The notes below the pieces were generated by a model. It worked only from the letters and a program-made list of their open reading frames with translations, had not been told where the DNA came from and made no database searches. A stretch of 64,000 bases of DNA from Candidatus Paceibacterota bacterium. GTDB lineage: Bacteria > Actinomycetota > Actinomycetes > Nanopelagicales > Nanopelagicaceae. The stretch is taken from NCBI GenBank assembly GCA_035530615.1, contig DATKUL010000003.1:372001-436000 (forward strand), written 5' to 3'. Within the stretch, counting starts at the first letter, position 1; the number at the start of each line of letters is the position of its first letter. This document shows positions 41,267-51,695 of this stretch, one piece after another. The translations under genes were made by a program, and so were the position numbers.

Positions 41267-42954
41267 GAAATGTGGTTGCGCCGAAGTCGTCAGAGAAACA
41301 ATGGTGGCGAGATGCAGTGACTTACCAGATCTATATTCGCTCCTTCGCTGACGAAAACGGAGACGGGGTAGGCGATATCCAAGGAATTATCAGTCGCATT
41401 GATTATTTGAAGAAACTTGGCCTCGATGCCATATGGATAACTCCGTGGTATCCATCACCACAACACGATAATGGTTACGACGTCGCTGATTTCATGGATA
41501 TTCATCATGAATATGGAACTTTGGATATCGCCCAAGATTTGATCAACAAAGTGCACCAGGCGGGACTTCGAATTATCATTGATATCGTTCCAAACCATTC
41601 AAGTAATGAGCACCAGTGGTTTAAAGAGGCTCTCGATTCTGAGCCGGGTTCGCTTGCTCGCGATCGCTATCTCTTCCGCGATGGAAAGGGGGAGACTGGG
41701 GAACTGCCGCCTAATAATTGGCAATCTGTTTTCGGTGGCCCAGCGTGGACTCAGATCCGGGAAAAGAATGGCGAATTTGGCCAGTGGTACTGCCATATTT
41801 TTGCTCCAGAGCAACCTGACTTCAATTGGGAGAATCTCGAAGTGAGAGATCACTTCATCCAAGTCCTGCGTTTCTGGCTTGATCGAGAGATCGATGGATT
41901 TCGAGTTGACGTCGCACATGGGCTCATTAAGGCAGAGGGGCTACCGGACGCGCCTATTCAAGAATATTTCGGCCAGTTAGATTCGCGCGACTTCCCTTTC
42001 TGGGATCAAGATGGCGTTCACGAAATCTACCGCGAGTGGCGCAAACTACTCGACTCATATCCTGGTCAGCGGATGGCTGTCTCGGAAGCGTGGGTCAATC
42101 CGCCATCTCGTTCTGCGCTCTATGTAAGGCCAGACGAATTGGCTAATACTTTCAATTTCGATTTTTTAACGCTGAAATGGGAGATTGAGTCGGTTAGATC
42201 AAGTATCGATCGCTCTATTGAGAGTATGGAAGAAGTCGGTGCTCCTGTGACTTGGGTGCTTAGCAATCATGATGTGGTACGTGCTGTTGACAGGCTCGAT
42301 ATGAATCTCACTGCAGGTACGAGACAGACTGTTGAAGAACAACGGAACGAGAGCAGGCTTTTTGATCTCGAACGGGGTAGAAGGCGCGCTCGCGCTTCCG
42401 CGATGTTGATGCTGGCACTTCCCGGAGCCGTTTACCTCTATCAAGGAGAGGAGCTCGGACTCCCCGAGGTCTTTGATATTCCACTGGAGAGCCTTCAAGA
42501 CCCGATTTGGCGAATGAGCGGCAACACCGATCGTGGTCGGGACGGATGCAGAGTGCCCCTCCCATGGAAAGCATCCCAGAGTGGCGCCTTCGGTTTTTCA
42601 AATAATGAATCACTTGCGCCAGATCAGTCTTGGTTGCCTCAACCTCTGAACTGGGGTCGTTTTTCGGCGGAGGAGCAGGAAGTCGATGAGAGTTCCATGC
42701 TCAATCTTTACCGACGGGCTCTTAGTATTCGAAAGACAAATTTTCACTTGCGTGACTCATTCTTCTGCTGGATCGAGTCAGGCGAAGGGCGATTTATGTT
42801 TGCCCGAAAAGATGATGATTCTTTTCTTTGCATCGTCACATTTGAAAAAGGTGAATCTATTCCACCGAATTATGACATTCTGCTCAGTAGTCAAAAAATT
42901 GTATTAGGTCAGATCCCACCGGATACGGCCGTGTGGCTACAGAGAATAATTTAA
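41245..42954 (+). CDS. GH13 alpha-glucosidase
   Basis: The 569-residue cytoplasmic enzyme resembles actinobacterial alpha-glucosidases and oligo-1,6-glucosidases: WWRDAVTYQIYIRSFADENGDG at the N-terminus, DIVPNHSS, nucleophile Asp in GFRVDVAHGL (about residue 219), acid/base Glu in AVSEAWV (about 282), Asp in VLSNHDVVR (about 342), and QPDFNWEN. It likely completes breakdown of imported alpha-glucosides to glucose. It overlaps the upstream GH13 gene by 22 bases, with GGAGG before the ATG. It is the last gene of the operon. Confidence 0.93.
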   Translation: MLVPETIRNVVAPKSSEKQWWRDAVTYQIYIRSFADENGDGVGDIQGIISRIDYLKKLGLDAIWITPWYPSPQHDNGYDVADFMDIHHEYGTLDIAQDLINKVHQAGLRIIIDIVPNHSSNEHQWFKEALDSEPGSLARDRYLFRDGKGETGELPPNNWQSVFGGPAWTQIREKNGEFGQWYCHIFAPEQPDFNWENLEVRDHFIQVLRFWLDREIDGFRVDVAHGLIKAEGLPDAPIQEYFGQLDSRDFPFWDQDGVHEIYREWRKLLDSYPGQRMAVSEAWVNPPSRSALYVRPDELANTFNFDFLTLKWEIESVRSSIDRSIESMEEVGAPVTWVLSNHDVVRAVDRLDMNLTAGTRQTVEEQRNESRLFDLERGRRRARASAMLMLALPGAVYLYQGEELGLPEVFDIPLESLQDPIWRMSGNTDRGRDGCRVPLPWKASQSGAFGFSNNESLAPDQSWLPQPLNWGRFSAEEQEVDESSMLNLYRRALSIRKTNFHLRDSFFCWIESGEGRFMFARKDDDSFLCIVTFEKGESIPPNYDILLSSQKIVLGQIPPDTAVWLQRII

Positions 42955-42993
42955 AGCCAATTAAACTGGGCAATTGAAGAGAAATCGATCTGT

Positions 42994-42999
42994 TACTCT
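42994..42999 (+). promoter_or_regulatory. -10 box TACTCT of the MFS gene
   Basis: TACTCT is followed by 7 bases and ATG 43007, with no ribosome site, matching the leaderless pattern seen elsewhere in the window. Confidence 0.5.
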
Positions 43000-43006
43000 C
43001 ACAGCC

Positions 43007-44170
43007 ATGTGGTTGGAAGAGCTTCGGCGAGCAAAGCTCGCGGTAACTCTCACTTTCATTACAAACGGGTTGGTAATTGGATCCTTCATCGCGCGCATTC
43101 CTGATATCAAAGCTCATCTCGATATTTCCAATTCAACACTCGGCCTTGCTCTGCTCTCATCATCTATTGGTGTTTTCTTGGCTCTTGGGCCATCAGGAAA
43201 GTTCTCCGCAAAGTACGGAAGCGCCCCGATTGCTTTTCGATCATCACTCGCCCTCGCCACCACAACCGCGCTCCTTGGATTTATTTTCAATCTTGCGTGG
43301 TTCTGTTTTTCCCTCTTTCTCTTTGGTTTTTCTCTCGCGTTCCAAGATGTGGCTATGAATTCTCATGCCGTGGCTCTTGAACACAAATCTGGCAATCGAA
43401 TGATGAGCGTCTTTCATGGAATGTTCTCTCTGGGAGGGCTCATTGGAGGCGCGATTGGTGGAGTGTTTTCACAGACCAAAACGTCCTTCTTACTACAAAC
43501 ATTGATTGTCGGCGCTTTTGTAATCTTTGTCGCCTTCTATGTAAAGCCGCGTTGGCTTCCCGCTGATGCAGACAAGCATGAATTCATCAAGGAAGAGAAG
43601 ACAGAAAAACGTCCAACACTTCTCTGGATCCTTGGATTCTTTGGTTTCTGTGGCGCTCTCTCCGAAGGCGCTGCAGGGGACTGGGGTGGGGTTCTTTCGC
43701 GTGAAACTTTTCACACATCAAACTTTGTCTCGGCTCTTCCCTACATCGCCTTCTCTGCCACGATGGTGATTGGTCGATTCTCTGGAGATCGCCTGGCACA
43801 CAGGTTTGGCGCACCGAAGATTCTCTCTGCTGGCGGCGCGGTTGCAAGTTCTGGGTTGGCAGTTGGATTAATCATTGGGGGAAGTTTTGGAGTTGTTCTG
43901 GGCTGGTTCTTCCTCGGTTTGGGACTCTCAGTAGTTATTCCACTTCTCTTCAGCGCTGCCGGAACTATTGCAGCAACGCGCTTTAAAGGGCAGGTCGCTC
44001 CTTCGCAAGCAGTGGCAATTGTCTCGGGAATTTCCTACTTCGGATTCATAGTAGGGCCACCAACGATGGGCTTTTTAGCTGACATTTTCCAACTTAGGTG
44101 GGCAATGTTTGTTCCGGTAGTCCTCATCACTTTCTTGATTGCTAGCGCGAGGTATGCCAAGACTGATTGA
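43007..44170 (+). CDS. MFS transporter, YbjJ-like
   Basis: A 387-residue protein with about twelve helices. The N-terminal segment FITNGLVIGSFIARIPDIKAHLDIS and SGKFSAKYGSAPIAF match the YbjJ-like MFS group. The helix 8 region has GALSEGAAGDWGGVLSRE, a pattern also seen in fucose/galactose-permease relatives. The frame opens at 42974, but ATG 43007 with the -10 box 7 bases ahead is the likely start. It follows the sugar operon by 52 bases but has its own promoter. The substrate is unknown. Confidence 0.87.
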   Translation: MWLEELRRAKLAVTLTFITNGLVIGSFIARIPDIKAHLDISNSTLGLALLSSSIGVFLALGPSGKFSAKYGSAPIAFRSSLALATTTALLGFIFNLAWFCFSLFLFGFSLAFQDVAMNSHAVALEHKSGNRMMSVFHGMFSLGGLIGGAIGGVFSQTKTSFLLQTLIVGAFVIFVAFYVKPRWLPADADKHEFIKEEKTEKRPTLLWILGFFGFCGALSEGAAGDWGGVLSRETFHTSNFVSALPYIAFSATMVIGRFSGDRLAHRFGAPKILSAGGAVASSGLAVGLIIGGSFGVVLGWFFLGLGLSVVIPLLFSAAGTIAATRFKGQVAPSQAVAIVSGISYFGFIVGPPTMGFLADIFQLRWAMFVPVVLITFLIASARYAKTD

Positions 44171-44266
44171 TAAAGATGAAGTTATTAGGAGTAAATTGTA
44201 ATCATGACAATTCAAAGCCACGAACGATGGCACAAGCTACTCAGCGAGCAGAGTTAAGAATTCGCC

Positions 44267-44719
44267 ATGTGCTCTCATTGTGGGTGTCAGTCGATATTAG
44301 TAATAAGACGCTTAACTCTTCAGCATGAGGAAATCATCAATAAAGTGGGAGCGATACGTCGTGCTCTCAAAAAGTCGGATCTTCCGACGGCGCAACTTTT
44401 AGCTTCCGAATTGGGGCATCTCATGAATACTCACACAGTATTTGAGGAGGATGGATTATTTGCGGCACTCATGTCGGATCTTGAATTCAGGGAATCTCTT
44501 GTGAAGCTCATGCTTGAGCATACGGAAATCGACAGATTAATCGGTCGCTTGATCGAAGGCGATATCTCGATAGTAGAAGACCTCGATAGGCTGCTTCGAA
44601 ACCATATTGGTAATGAAGAAAATGGAATTTTTCCTGCTTCGGCAGTGACACTTGATGGCAGCATCTGGGATCAAATCGAAAGAGATCATGACATTGATAG
44701 TCACTTCGATTCAAAATAA
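44267..44719 (+). CDS. Hemerythrin-like (HHE domain) protein
   Basis: The 150-residue protein holds the metal-binding pattern of a hemerythrin-like four-helix bundle: LQHEEIINKVG, LMNTHTVFEEDGLF, LMLEHTEIDRLIG and LLRNHIGNEENGIFP, which supply five His and acidic ligands for a di-iron site. The first residues, MCSHCGC, add a Cys-x2-Cys-x-Cys cluster that could bind metal or act in redox. The role could be oxygen, NO or iron sensing or binding. It stands alone upstream of the thiamine operon. Confidence 0.85.
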   Translation: MCSHCGCQSILVIRRLTLQHEEIINKVGAIRRALKKSDLPTAQLLASELGHLMNTHTVFEEDGLFAALMSDLEFRESLVKLMLEHTEIDRLIGRLIEGDISIVEDLDRLLRNHIGNEENGIFPASAVTLDGSIWDQIERDHDIDSHFDSK

Positions 44720-44824
44720 GTACAACCATGAGTTCAAAGCGCAGGACGTCAGGTTTTCTTCGATTCGATTGAGCCAGCGGAGTCAACTAAACCTTCAGTA
44801 GTCCCAACAGTGTGAAGTCTCATA

Positions 44825-44851
44825 TTGCAAAAACAATTCGCGTGCTATACG
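44825..44851 (+). promoter_or_regulatory. Probable promoter of the thi operon
   Basis: TTGCAA (44825-44830) and an extended -10, TGC-TATACG (-10 at 44846-44851), 15 bases apart. Transcription would start about 15 bases before the TPP aptamer. Confidence 0.45.
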
Positions 44852-44870
44852 TTGTCAGAGTTAGCCAATA

Positions 44871-46616
<1,746 letters not shown>

Positions 46617-46635
46617 GACTGTCCAGGTCGCTTAA

Positions 46636-47457
46636 GTGGAAAGATCACTAGTTGCTCCTGCAACTGCGCAAGACGCGATCCGCGTTCTTACGGCTCTTCG
46701 TACTATCAATCCGCTCGTACACTGCATGACAAATATTGTCGTGGCAGGATTTACCGCAAATGTTCTTCTGGCAATCGGTGCCTCACCGGCGATGGTAGAG
46801 AATGCTGAAGAATCAGCCGAATTCGCAAAAATTGCTGATGCCTTGCTGATAAATCTTGGCACCCTGTCTCCAGATAAAGTTTCCGCGATGCGATTGGCCG
46901 TACATGCCGCAAAGATCGAGGGAACTCCATGGGTGTTAGATCCAGTAGCAGTTGGAGCTCTTGGCTATCGCACTCGGTTCGCTGCCTCCCTACTAGCCGA
47001 GGGTCCATGTGTTATCCGAGGCAACCCATCAGAGATTCTTAGCCTTGCTGGTGTAGCAGATTCAGCGGGCCGAGGAGTCGATTCCACGATCGATTCACGC
47101 AACGCCTTTGAAGCAGCCTCAGGCTTTGCTCGCAAAGAGCAGACCGTTGTTGCTATGAGTGGTGCTGTTGATTACATCACCGATGGAGTTTCCACCGTTG
47201 AAGTGAGAACTGGTCACGAAATGATGACGCGAGTTACCGGAGTTGGGTGCGCACTTGGCGCGCTTGTAGCAGCATGTTCTGCAGTAGAACCTTCGCCGCT
47301 CATCGCCGCAAGCGCTGCCACAACAATCCTTACTGTCGCTGCAGAAGTTGCGGTAAAAGAAAGTCAGGGACCAGGTAGTTTTGCAGTCGCGTTGCTCGAC
47401 TCTCTTTACAGGCTAGATGAATCCACTCTTCGCAACCATCTCATCGCTAAGTTATGA
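46636..47457 (+). CDS. thiM: Hydroxyethylthiazole kinase
   Basis: ThiM phosphorylates salvaged thiazole alcohol. The 273-residue product shows NPLVHCMTNIVVAGFTANVLLAIGASPAM, PWVLDPVAVGALGYRT, VIRGNPSEILSL and the ribokinase-type anion hole GVGCALGALVAA. GTG start at 46636. It overlaps thiE by 4 bases. No thiazole synthesis genes (thiG, thiS, thiH/O) are in this window, so the operon itself depends on salvage or on genes elsewhere. Confidence 0.95.
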   Translation: MERSLVAPATAQDAIRVLTALRTINPLVHCMTNIVVAGFTANVLLAIGASPAMVENAEESAEFAKIADALLINLGTLSPDKVSAMRLAVHAAKIEGTPWVLDPVAVGALGYRTRFAASLLAEGPCVIRGNPSEILSLAGVADSAGRGVDSTIDSRNAFEAASGFARKEQTVVAMSGAVDYITDGVSTVEVRTGHEMMTRVTGVGCALGALVAACSAVEPSPLIAASAATTILTVAAEVAVKESQGPGSFAVALLDSLYRLDESTLRNHLIAKL

Positions 47458-48083
47458 AAAATAATCTCTCCCTGTATCTGGTTACGGATCCGCAACTCTG
47501 CGGCGAACGTGGAGTAGTCGCCACAGTTGAAGCAGCCGTGCGCGGTGGGGTAACCGCCGTGCAATTGAGAGATAAGGGAGCTCCTGCTCGCGAACTCGTC
47601 CAAGTAGCCACTGCGCTTCTGGATCTTCTTAAAAAAACCGGTATCCCACTTCTGATTAATGACCGGCTTGATGTAGCCCTGGCAGTCGGTGCGGACGGCG
47701 TACACCTGGGTCAATTGGATTTGGATGTGCGAGCGGCGCGTAACCTCGCTGGAGCGGACTTTCTTATAGGCCTCACGGTCTCACGATCGGAGGAAATTGC
47801 AGCGGTACATGCTCTTCCAGTTGGAACCGTGGATTACTTCGGAATTGGTCCAGTTTTTGTGACATCAACTAAGGCAAATGCGCTAGATCCACTAGGGCTT
47901 GATGCAGTAGCGCAGTTACGTCGATCCACTGATGTGCCGTGCATTGGAATTGGCGGCATCACCTTGAAAAATGCCTCGTCGGCATGGTCCACTGGTCTGG
48001 ACGGCCTTGCGGTTGTCTCCGCGATCTGCGCTTCTGATGATCCTAGGTCTGCGGCAGAAGCCTTCCGAAATAGCCGACCATGA
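47454..48083 (+). CDS. thiE: Thiamine-phosphate synthase
   Basis: ThiE joins HMP-PP and thiazole phosphate. The 209-residue TIM barrel shows VQLRDKGAPARELV, LLINDRLDVALAVGADGVHLGQ, YFGIGPVFVTSTK and CIGIGGIT. Both ends overlap neighbours by 4 bases (ATGA), giving tight translational coupling with thiM and thiD. Confidence 0.96.
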   Translation: MKNNLSLYLVTDPQLCGERGVVATVEAAVRGGVTAVQLRDKGAPARELVQVATALLDLLKKTGIPLLINDRLDVALAVGADGVHLGQLDLDVRAARNLAGADFLIGLTVSRSEEIAAVHALPVGTVDYFGIGPVFVTSTKANALDPLGLDAVAQLRRSTDVPCIGIGGITLKNASSAWSTGLDGLAVVSAICASDDPRSAAEAFRNSRP

Positions 48084-48880
48084 TTTTTAATACGGTCAGT
48101 ATCGCCGGCACTGATCCCAGCGGTGGTGCTGGGATGTCGGCTGATCTGAAAACTTTCTCTGCACTTGGCACCTACGGGATGAGCATCATCACAGCCGTTG
48201 TCGCGCAGAGTACGCAAGGAGTCGCGGCGGTCCATCAGATTTCTGGAGACTTTGTCACTCGTCAATTGGATGTCTTGTTCGATGATGTTCGGGTTGATTC
48301 AGTGAAGATAGGCATGCTTGGAAATACAGAAGTCATTCGAGCAGTTGCAAGTGCCTTAGAGCGCTATCGCCCTCCGTATGTCGTATTGGACCCTGTCATG
48401 GTTGCCACCAGCGGTGATCGACTACTTGCCCCTGACGCTGTCGTGGCACTTCGAGACGAATTGCTACCTCTTGTTGATCTTATAACGCCAAACATTCCGG
48501 AGGCAGCCCAACTTCTTGGTCGGGGTGAGGCAACAAACGAGGAGGAGATGTTGGATCAACTGGAAAGGCTAGGTCGGTTCAGTGCTGGTGTTCTTATTAA
48601 GGGCGGACATCTACATGGTAATGAAAGCGTGGACCTATTAATGATTGACGGAACAACTACTCGTCTTGAGGCACCGAGAGTAAAAACGAAGAATTCCCAC
48701 GGTACTGGTTGCACTCTCTCTGCGGGGATTGCTGCACTCCGTCCCCAGCGATCAGATTGGATTAGCGCGGTATCTGATGCTAAAAACTATCTCACGACTG
48801 CATTGCGAGCATCGGAGATGCTTACAGTGGGTCACGGCAGTGGTCCTGTGCATCATTTTCATGAACTTTGGTCGTCATGA
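48080..48880 (+). CDS. thiD: Hydroxymethylpyrimidine/phosphomethylpyrimidine kinase
   Basis: ThiD phosphorylates HMP and HMP-P. The 266-residue protein has SIAGTDPSGGAGMSADLKTF, GTYGMSIITAVVAQ, VVLDPVMVATSGDRLL and the anion hole HGTGCTLSAGIAA. It is the last biosynthetic gene of the operon; the transporter gene starts within its stop codon. Confidence 0.96.
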   Translation: MIFNTVSIAGTDPSGGAGMSADLKTFSALGTYGMSIITAVVAQSTQGVAAVHQISGDFVTRQLDVLFDDVRVDSVKIGMLGNTEVIRAVASALERYRPPYVVLDPVMVATSGDRLLAPDAVVALRDELLPLVDLITPNIPEAAQLLGRGEATNEEEMLDQLERLGRFSAGVLIKGGHLHGNESVDLLMIDGTTTRLEAPRVKTKNSHGTGCTLSAGIAALRPQRSDWISAVSDAKNYLTTALRASEMLTVGHGSGPVHHFHELWSS

Positions 48881-50199
48881 GGAAGTCTCTACATAACGAT
48901 GCTCTGACGGGTCTGACGGAGACCGCAATGCCACTCAATGCCAGACGTGCGGTGCGCGGTGGAATACTCGGCAACTATGTCGACCAATTCGACATTTTTC
49001 TTCCCATCATTGCGCTTGCCCCAGCCGCGGCACATCTTTACGGGACTGAGAACATGGCAAGAAATGCCGGCCTTATTTTCATTGCGACACTTATCGGACG
49101 TCCCCTTGGATCCGCATTTTTTGGTTCGATAGCTGATCGAATCGGTCGAACGACCACAACAAAAATCACCATCCTTGGCGTTGCTATTACCACCCTTCTC
49201 ATTGCACTGGTACCTGGGTCACTTGGCAGCGGAACGCTCTTCTGCATCCTCGCTCTGCGATTCATCGGCGGTATTTTCATCGGCGGTGAGTACACATCTG
49301 CCATACCACTAGCGATGGAATGGACGCACGAACGACGACGCGGTCTCGTTAGCGGTCTGATCATGTGGATGTCACCGTGGGCTAACGCCTCAATTGCCGC
49401 CCTGGTCTTTATATTACTTAGCGTTTTAGGCCCGGATCAGTACAGTGAATGGGGTTGGCGCATACCGTTTATTCTCGGTGCATTGATGGCCTTTGCCATG
49501 CTGATCTACTACCGTGCATATGTTTTGGACTCTCCACTCTGGCAAGAGAGCAGAAAAACATCAAGCCCACTTAGGGATATTTTTACCGGGGCGAATCGTC
49601 GCGCACTCTTGCAAGTTTTTGTATTGATGAGTGGGATGTGGCTTTTTACTTACATGGCGATTGCTGTTCTCACTGGTCAATTGAAAGACAGTGGACACCT
49701 TAGTTATCAAGGCGTCTCTTTTACGATGATGTGTGCGACAGCACTCTCTGCCATCGCCATGGCGACCTGCGGCCATCTCTCTACCTATATCGGCCGACGT
49801 AACTTTTTTATTCTTTTTGGCGCTCTCTCAACAATTCTTGCGCCGATTGCGTACTTACAAATTTTTCAACAGAAATCACTGATGCTGCTGGCCTTCTTTG
49901 TGGTTCTACTGCAAGTTGTCACAGTCTCCGTCTACGGACCAATCGCTGCCTATCTCACAGAGCGTTTCCCAACTGTTGTGCGTTCAAGCGGATACGGAGT
50001 GGCGTACAGCATGTCTATCGTTCTGCCTGCTCTCTACCCCTACTACCTACCGCCATTGCAACGGGCATTCGGTGAGCATCTAGCAGTGGCACTGTTGCTT
50101 GGATTGGCAGGAGTCCTTGTGGCAACTGGCGCGGGCATCGGTCCGGAAACATTCAAGAGAGTTCAGAAGATTGAGAGCACTCAGAGTAGATTGCGATGA
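48877..50199 (+). CDS. MHS-type MFS transporter in the thi operon
   Basis: A 440-residue protein with twelve helices and metabolite:H+ symporter features: YVDQFDIFLPIIALAPAAAH, GSIADRIGRTTTTKITI, GGIFIGGEYTSAIPLAMEWTHERRRG. ATG 48877 overlaps the thiD stop (ATGA) like every other junction of the operon; ATG 48928 with GGAG 6 bases ahead is a good alternative. Its place suggests uptake of a thiamine precursor such as HMP or thiazole, which is inference from context. Confidence 0.85.
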   Translation: MRKSLHNDALTGLTETAMPLNARRAVRGGILGNYVDQFDIFLPIIALAPAAAHLYGTENMARNAGLIFIATLIGRPLGSAFFGSIADRIGRTTTTKITILGVAITTLLIALVPGSLGSGTLFCILALRFIGGIFIGGEYTSAIPLAMEWTHERRRGLVSGLIMWMSPWANASIAALVFILLSVLGPDQYSEWGWRIPFILGALMAFAMLIYYRAYVLDSPLWQESRKTSSPLRDIFTGANRRALLQVFVLMSGMWLFTYMAIAVLTGQLKDSGHLSYQGVSFTMMCATALSAIAMATCGHLSTYIGRRNFFILFGALSTILAPIAYLQIFQQKSLMLLAFFVVLLQVVTVSVYGPIAAYLTERFPTVVRSSGYGVAYSMSIVLPALYPYYLPPLQRAFGEHLAVALLLGLAGVLVATGAGIGPETFKRVQKIESTQSRLR

Positions 50200-50227
50200 A
50201 TTGTGTGAGTTCTGGACATCACAAGAG

Positions 50228-50308
50228 TGCGGGAGGCGGGACTTGAACCCGCACGTCCGAAGACACAGGTTCCTAAGACCTGCGTGTCTGCCATTTCACC
50301 ACTCCCGC
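50228..50308 (-). tRNA. tRNA-Leu (anticodon UAG)
   Basis: Read on the minus strand: acceptor stem GCGGGAG/CTCCCGC, discriminator A, D-arm GTGGTGAAATGGCAGAC, anticodon stem CAGGT/ACCTG around loop CTTAGGA (anticodon TAG), a long variable arm, and T-arm GCGGGTTCAAGTCCCGC. The long variable arm and anticodon identify leucine. CCA is not encoded. A plus-strand frame across it is spurious. Confidence 0.95.
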
Positions 50309-50388
50309 AAGAGCGTAGATCCCCAAGAAGAACAAGAAGGATCGGCAGGGGCAAGGTTATGGCCTTTTCGGCCAACTTCCAAAACAGG

Positions 50389-51453
50389 TCAGATTCGGTG
50401 CTTTTTGCAGAGCGCTTCAAGGCCTTTGCAGATGTCGGCCCGCTTTTGGTAGCCATCTGCGATCACTATTTTTACCCGCTCTTTTGTTATGCCAACGGGG
50501 GCCACCAAGACTGAAGGCACATTGATTAGATCGTTACTAGTTTTGTGGGTGGCATTGGTGATCGTTTTGCCAAGCAGAAGCGCCACTGCCAAACTTGCCG
50601 CAGCGTTCGCCTCCGTCTTAATTGGCCTATAGGTAGTGATTGCAAGATCGCCCGTGAGGATAGCGCGGAGTCCATCTGCTGTGGCATCTTGTCCGGAGAC
50701 ACAGATCTTGCCGTTGAGTTTGTTCTTTTTGAGAATATTAATAATCGCCAACCCAAAAGCATCATTGGGTGCGACGACGGCATCTAAATTGCCGCCCGAT
50801 TTTGAAAGCTGTTGCTCAAAAATTATGCCTGCACTATTTGGATCCCAACTTGGAACTGCGGTGTCGTCAACAAGTGCGTACGCCTTAGATTTAACCAGCG
50901 GTCCAAGAATCGAGTCGTAGCCCTGTTTGTAAAGCACGGCATTGCTATCGTTACTCGGGCCATTGAGATAAGCAATGCGGGCGGTCTTTTTTCGAGCTCG
51001 GTTGAGACAAGACTTAATTCCTTGTCCTATCGAACGTCCAATTGCAATGTTGTCGAAGGAAACGAAATAAGAGGCAGAACCTTTGGAAGTAAGGCGGTCA
51101 TAGTCGATGGTAGGAACGCCATATTTTTTTGCTCGCTCCTGCACCGCTCTGGCAGATGGTGAATCAATTCCGGCGAGAACTAGGACTTTCGCACCCCTGG
51201 AAAGCATCTGGTCGGCAATATTTTGAAAGGTATCAACGTCACCGCCGGCGCTTTCAATGTCATAGCCAACACCCGCGGCCTTGAATGCTGCGTTGAAGTA
51301 TGGCCGGTCGAAAGTTTCCCAGCGACTTGAGTCGCCGCTATCGGGGAGTATGACCCCAATAAATCCCGTGGCAGCAGTCGAGGAGGTCGTGACGAGCCCA
51401 CTTATCGTGAGCGCGGCTACTGCAAGTGCAGAAATTGCTCTACGTAGGGTCAA
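50389..51453 (-). CDS. Sugar ABC substrate-binding protein, XylF-like
   Basis: A 354-residue exported protein of the ribose/xylose-binding type. Signal peptide TLRRAISALAVAALTISGLV; mature part with GFIGVILPDSGDSSRWETFDRPYF, AKVLVLAGIDSPSA, VPTIDYDRLT, AYLNGPSNDSNAVLYKQGYDS and CVSGQDATADGLRAI, which match the D-xylose-binding group. The frame extends upstream, but TTG 51453 with GAAAGG 8-9 bases ahead starts the signal peptide. No permease or ATPase gene is adjacent, so it is an orphan or works with a distant system. A short hairpin (TGGCC/GGCCA, 50360-50374) follows the stop. Confidence 0.9.
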   Translation of the reverse strand: MTLRRAISALAVAALTISGLVTTSSTAATGFIGVILPDSGDSSRWETFDRPYFNAAFKAAGVGYDIESAGGDVDTFQNIADQMLSRGAKVLVLAGIDSPSARAVQERAKKYGVPTIDYDRLTSKGSASYFVSFDNIAIGRSIGQGIKSCLNRARKKTARIAYLNGPSNDSNAVLYKQGYDSILGPLVKSKAYALVDDTAVPSWDPNSAGIIFEQQLSKSGGNLDAVVAPNDAFGLAIINILKKNKLNGKICVSGQDATADGLRAILTGDLAITTYRPIKTEANAAASLAVALLLGKTITNATHKTSNDLINVPSVLVAPVGITKERVKIVIADGYQKRADICKGLEALCKKHRI

Positions 51454-51682
51454 AAGAATGTACCTTTCGCGGGGGAATTCAGGCTCGGCAGAAAACTCGT
51501 TTTCACGCTCAGGGTTGGCGCGAACTATCTGGAAATCTACTGCCCACCTTTGAATAAGGCACGGCTTAGAAACGGACAAATCGGATATTTAATCTAACGA
51601 TTCCGTAACACCGTCTCACTATTTGATGAAAAATGCAGAACTGCAACGCAAAATCAGGTGACCTCCGCGCTCCCGTCAACGG

Positions 51683-51688
51683 TAGCCT
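51683..51688 (+). promoter_or_regulatory. -10 box TAGCCT of argS
   Basis: TAGCCT is followed by 7 bases and GTG 51696. With this box the GTG is the natural leaderless start, 63 bases inside the longest open frame. Confidence 0.5.
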
Positions 51689-51695
51689 TGCGCAG

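Noticed and set aside
44204-44257. 17-codon frame before the hemerythrin-like gene
   Set aside because: AGGAG is about 12 bases ahead, too far to be convincing, and the peptide is too short to judge.
50099-50452. Reading frame across the tRNA-Leu region
   Set aside because: It is the antisense of the tRNA plus the end of the transporter gene; the peptide shows tRNA-derived sequence.
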